Below, one piece after another: positions 61,777 to 64,000 of a DNA stretch of 64,000 nucleotides. The first letter of the stretch is position 1. Every line of letters begins with the position of its first letter. Location of the stretch: positions 1 to 64,000 of the forward strand of contig NZ_JAPPRR010000001.1 in assembly GCF_026719705.1 (NCBI RefSeq), given 5' to 3'. The stretch is from Pseudokordiimonas caeni (GTDB lineage Bacteria; Pseudomonadota; Alphaproteobacteria; Sphingomonadales; Kordiimonadaceae). The notes beneath the pieces are model-generated. The model searched no databases, was not told where the DNA came from, and saw only the letters and a list, made by a program, of their open reading frames with translations. Made by a program: the position numbers and the translations under genes.

Positions 61777-64000
61777 TTACTCTCTCGACTGGATTGGGGC
61801 TTCTATCGCCTGAAATGCCTTGCCCTCGCGGGCGAAAAGCGACGGATACCAGGGGTCGCCCCTGAATGAGGGGCCCCACTTGGCCCGGATATGGTCGCGT
61901 TCTGCTTCCTCGCGGGCGCTCTTGGCGCGGTCCTGCGCATCGTATCCCCGGCTTTTCGACTCAAAATGCGACAAGGTCAAGGCAGGAACGTACAGCGTGG
62001 CGAAGCCGGCTGCCCACGCCTTGAAACAGATTTCATAATCACTGTACCCGATGCCGAGATTGCCTTCATCAAAACCGCCGGTACAGTCAAACACTTCGCG
62101 GCGGCAGGCGAGGAAGGCCCCGAAGACCGCAAGCGTGCGATGGGGTCTGCGAGTGCGGTCGAGATACAGCCCGTCGTCACAGGTGTCGCCCGTGCCTTCC
62201 TGTGCGCCGTCCACCACCGAATGGAAGATAACGCCCGCATGCTGGATCGTGCCGTCTTCATACAGGAGCCGTGCGCCAACGATGCCGACCTCAGGCCGCG
62301 CAAGATAACCCCTGAGCGTTTCGTCCCACCCGTCTGTCAGCGCCAGTGTGTCGTTATTGAGGAACAGCAGATAGTCGGCGTCCGTCGCCTGCGCGGCAGC
62401 ATTGTTGAGGGCCGACCAATTGAAGGGGCGGTCATCGCGGATCAGCCGGATGTCGCCCTTGCCGGCAACCGCATCAAGCCACGCAAGGGCCGCCGGGTCA
62501 TCGCTGCCATTGTCGACAATGATGATCTCGGTGTGCTCCGGATGGCGGAGCGTGCGGTGCAGGCTTTCGACGCAGGGCCGCACGAGATCGAGCCCGTTTC
62601 GGGTCGGGATGATGATGGCGAGCGTCGGCAGGGTGGGGTCCGCTTCCCACACAATATCAAGGCAGTCGCCGATCGCGCCGCCGAACACATCGCTGTGGGG
62701 GCGGACGCTCGCCTTGCGGCCGGTGCGGGCGAGGTGGGCAGCGACCGCCGCCGCGTCAGCCTCCGCCTGCGGGGGCGTGCCGAGATGCCATGCGATGCCC
62801 GGTGCCGGGGCTAGGGCTGCAGCACCGCCTTCCTCGAAGGCACGCAGCATCAGGTCATGCCCACTCGTCAGCCCTTTCTGGCGGGCGAGGAATTCGCGCC
62901 GGACGAGGATTGCACGGCCGCTGTCGTTCCGGGAAAGCAGCAGGTCATGATCGAACGCCGCAAACAGGCGCGGGTCGCTGTGGCGACCGTCGGAAGAGAT
63001 ATGATCGTGGTCGGGATAGAGTATGAGCGCATCCGGTTGGCGCCCGGTTGCAGCGGCGAGATGGGCAAGCGCGCCGGTCTCCAGTTCGTCCCGCGCGTGA
63101 AGGGGCATCACCCAGTCAGCATCCATTTCGCCGGCGGCATGCGTCAGGGCGGCCCAGTCTATCTCTTCGCCGACGGGCAGGACAGCGATCCTGCTGGCAT
63201 CACCGCCCACCAGCAATTGGGGGCGATACAGGGCCGCGTACAAATCATAGTTGGCGAGCGGGAAGCGGCGGAACTGTGTCACATGCGGCAGGGCATCCCG
63301 GATATGGCCGAGGAGCCTGCCGAGCGCTCCTTCCTCTGGCACAATGCCCGCCAGCGCCATCTTCTCGGCGGCTGTAGCCAGCCGCTGCATATGGCCGATA
63401 ACGGTCAGGTCGTCACGCCGGATGATTGTATCCGGCACCACCGGCAGGCCGAATTTCCGGTCTCGTACGGTCAGCCGCAAAACAGGGGAGCCTTCAAGCT
63501 TGCGGGGTGGGATGACCGTCAGCTCGAACCCGAAACGGCCATGGCCGCCATGGATATCCTGCAAGTCCCGCCGTATCCTGTCGGGGCTTGCGGTGGCGAG
63601 ATAGGCACCGTTCAGGAAGAAATCGAGCACGGGCGTGCGGTCGGGGTCATCAAGGGCCACGGCCCAGCCCCGGACCGTGTAACCGCTGATAGTTTCAATC
63701 CGCGCAAGTGTCGCCGGGGCGGCATCGTCATGCACTTCAAGGCGTGCAAGGGTGCTCGCCAGCACCTCCTTGCCGAGCGCAGACACGAAGGCGTGTCGTG
63801 CCTTGTCGGCGGCCAGCGATCCGGCGATCAGCCGTGCCCAGCTTGTCCCTTCGGCCAAGCGTATGCCGAAATGCCGCTGCAGGCTCGTGGCAACCGCCTT
63901 GCGGGCTTCTGCGGGCAGCCATTCGTGCGGCAACGAGACGCCGGCCTCAAGGGCGGAAAGAACGCCCGCTGAAAAGTCTTCGGACGCGAACAGGCGCCGC
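61777..64000 (-). CDS. Large GT2-type glycosyltransferase, 5' end beyond the window
   Basis: The frame is open to base 64000, so the start lies outside; the TTG at 63933 is not a start. About 740 residues are visible. A helical N-terminal part is followed by a beta-sandwich (TLARIETISGYTVRGWAVALDDPDRTPVLDFFLNGAYLATA) and a degenerate GT-A domain (YDLYAALYRPQLLVGGDASRIAVLP, then DALILYPDHDHISSDGRHSDPRLF). A canonical GT2 domain comes last: LAIIIPTRNGLDLVRPCVESLHRTLRHPEHTEIIIVDNGS, RPFNWSALNNAAAQATDADYLLFLNNDTLALTDGW (DxD) and NLGIGYSDYEICFKAWAAGFATLYVPALTLSHFESKSRGYD. The gene lies 10 bp upstream of the giant GT gene, on the same strand and probably in the same operon. Confidence 0.85.
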   Translation of the reverse strand, partial: RRLFASEDFSAGVLSALEAGVSLPHEWLPAEARKAVATSLQRHFGIRLAEGTSWARLIAGSLAADKARHAFVSALGKEVLASTLARLEVHDDAAPATLARIETISGYTVRGWAVALDDPDRTPVLDFFLNGAYLATASPDRIRRDLQDIHGGHGRFGFELTVIPPRKLEGSPVLRLTVRDRKFGLPVVPDTIIRRDDLTVIGHMQRLATAAEKMALAGIVPEEGALGRLLGHIRDALPHVTQFRRFPLANYDLYAALYRPQLLVGGDASRIAVLPVGEEIDWAALTHAAGEMDADWVMPLHARDELETGALAHLAAATGRQPDALILYPDHDHISSDGRHSDPRLFAAFDHDLLLSRNDSGRAILVRREFLARQKGLTSGHDLMLRAFEEGGAAALAPAPGIAWHLGTPPQAEADAAAVAAHLARTGRKASVRPHSDVFGGAIGDCLDIVWEADPTLPTLAIIIPTRNGLDLVRPCVESLHRTLRHPEHTEIIIVDNGSDDPAALAWLDAVAGKGDIRLIRDDRPFNWSALNNAAAQATDADYLLFLNNDTLALTDGWDETLRGYLARPEVGIVGARLLYEDGTIQHAGVIFHSVVDGAQEGTGDTCDDGLYLDRTRRPHRTLAVFGAFLACRREVFDCTGGFDEGNLGIGYSDYEICFKAWAAGFATLYVPALTLSHFESKSRGYDAQDRAKSAREEAERDHIRAKWGPSFRGDPWYPSLFAREGKAFQAIEAPIQSRE

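Overview
The window is a high-GC (roughly 60 percent, judged by eye) bacterial chromosome segment. Gene content points to an alphaproteobacterium, probably aquatic or marine: a plcP-agt type lipid-remodelling pair behind a Pho-box-like site, a structural gene cluster in the order of the Rhodobacter gene transfer agent (GTA), large RTX proteins, and a sulfation-linked capsule locus. The genus cannot be fixed from sequence alone.

Layout. (1) 1-993 is the 3' end of an RTX calcium-binding repeat protein. (2) 994-1463 has no protein gene I would accept. It holds a minus-strand small RNA candidate with its own promoter, an anti-Shine-Dalgarno stretch and an intrinsic terminator, and then a Pho box driving 1464-3667 (metallophosphoesterase plus GT4 glycosyltransferase). 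(3) 3677-24682 is a compact phage-like or GTA-like unit: S24-type repressor, DUF6362-like protein, terminase, portal, protease, capsid, connector, tail, short tape measure, the DUF2460/DUF2163/hydrolase-like/host-specificity set, holin-like protein and endolysin. It has no integrase or replication genes. Three small structural genes lie between capsid and connector, and two minus-strand membrane or lipoprotein genes with their own promoter lie between the tail chaperone and the tape measure. A 4'-phosphopantetheinyl transferase overlaps the end of the endolysin gene. (4) 25380-41597 is a complete group-2-type (Kps, ABC-transporter dependent) capsule locus: kdsA-kdsC-kdsB-kpsC-GT2-cysD-cysNC-kpsS, then a leader with a JUMPstart/ops-like element, then kpsF/kdsD-kpsM-kpsT-kpsE-kpsD and a Stf0-like sulfotransferase. 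Kdo synthesis, poly-Kdo linker transferases, export machinery, PAPS synthesis and a sulfotransferase in one gene run suggest a sulfated capsule.

(5) 41613-46075 is a minus-strand galE-led operon (GalE, GT4, a divergent GT-like protein, a small beta-rich protein). 46250-47482 is a divergent GT4 gene. (6) 47727-53103 is a probably very highly expressed acidic RTX protein (S-layer or matrix candidate), followed past a strong terminator by a type I secretion ABC transporter and its HlyD-type adaptor. (7) 53128-64000 continues with an unrecognised large protein, a two-domain glycosyltransferase, two further sulfotransferases in opposite orientation and two very large multi-domain glycosyltransferases, the last running off the window.

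Working model (inference): regions 4-7 together build and sulfate surface glycans (a Kdo-anchored capsule, and possibly glycans on the RTX surface protein). The cysD/cysNC products supply PAPS to three local sulfotransferases.
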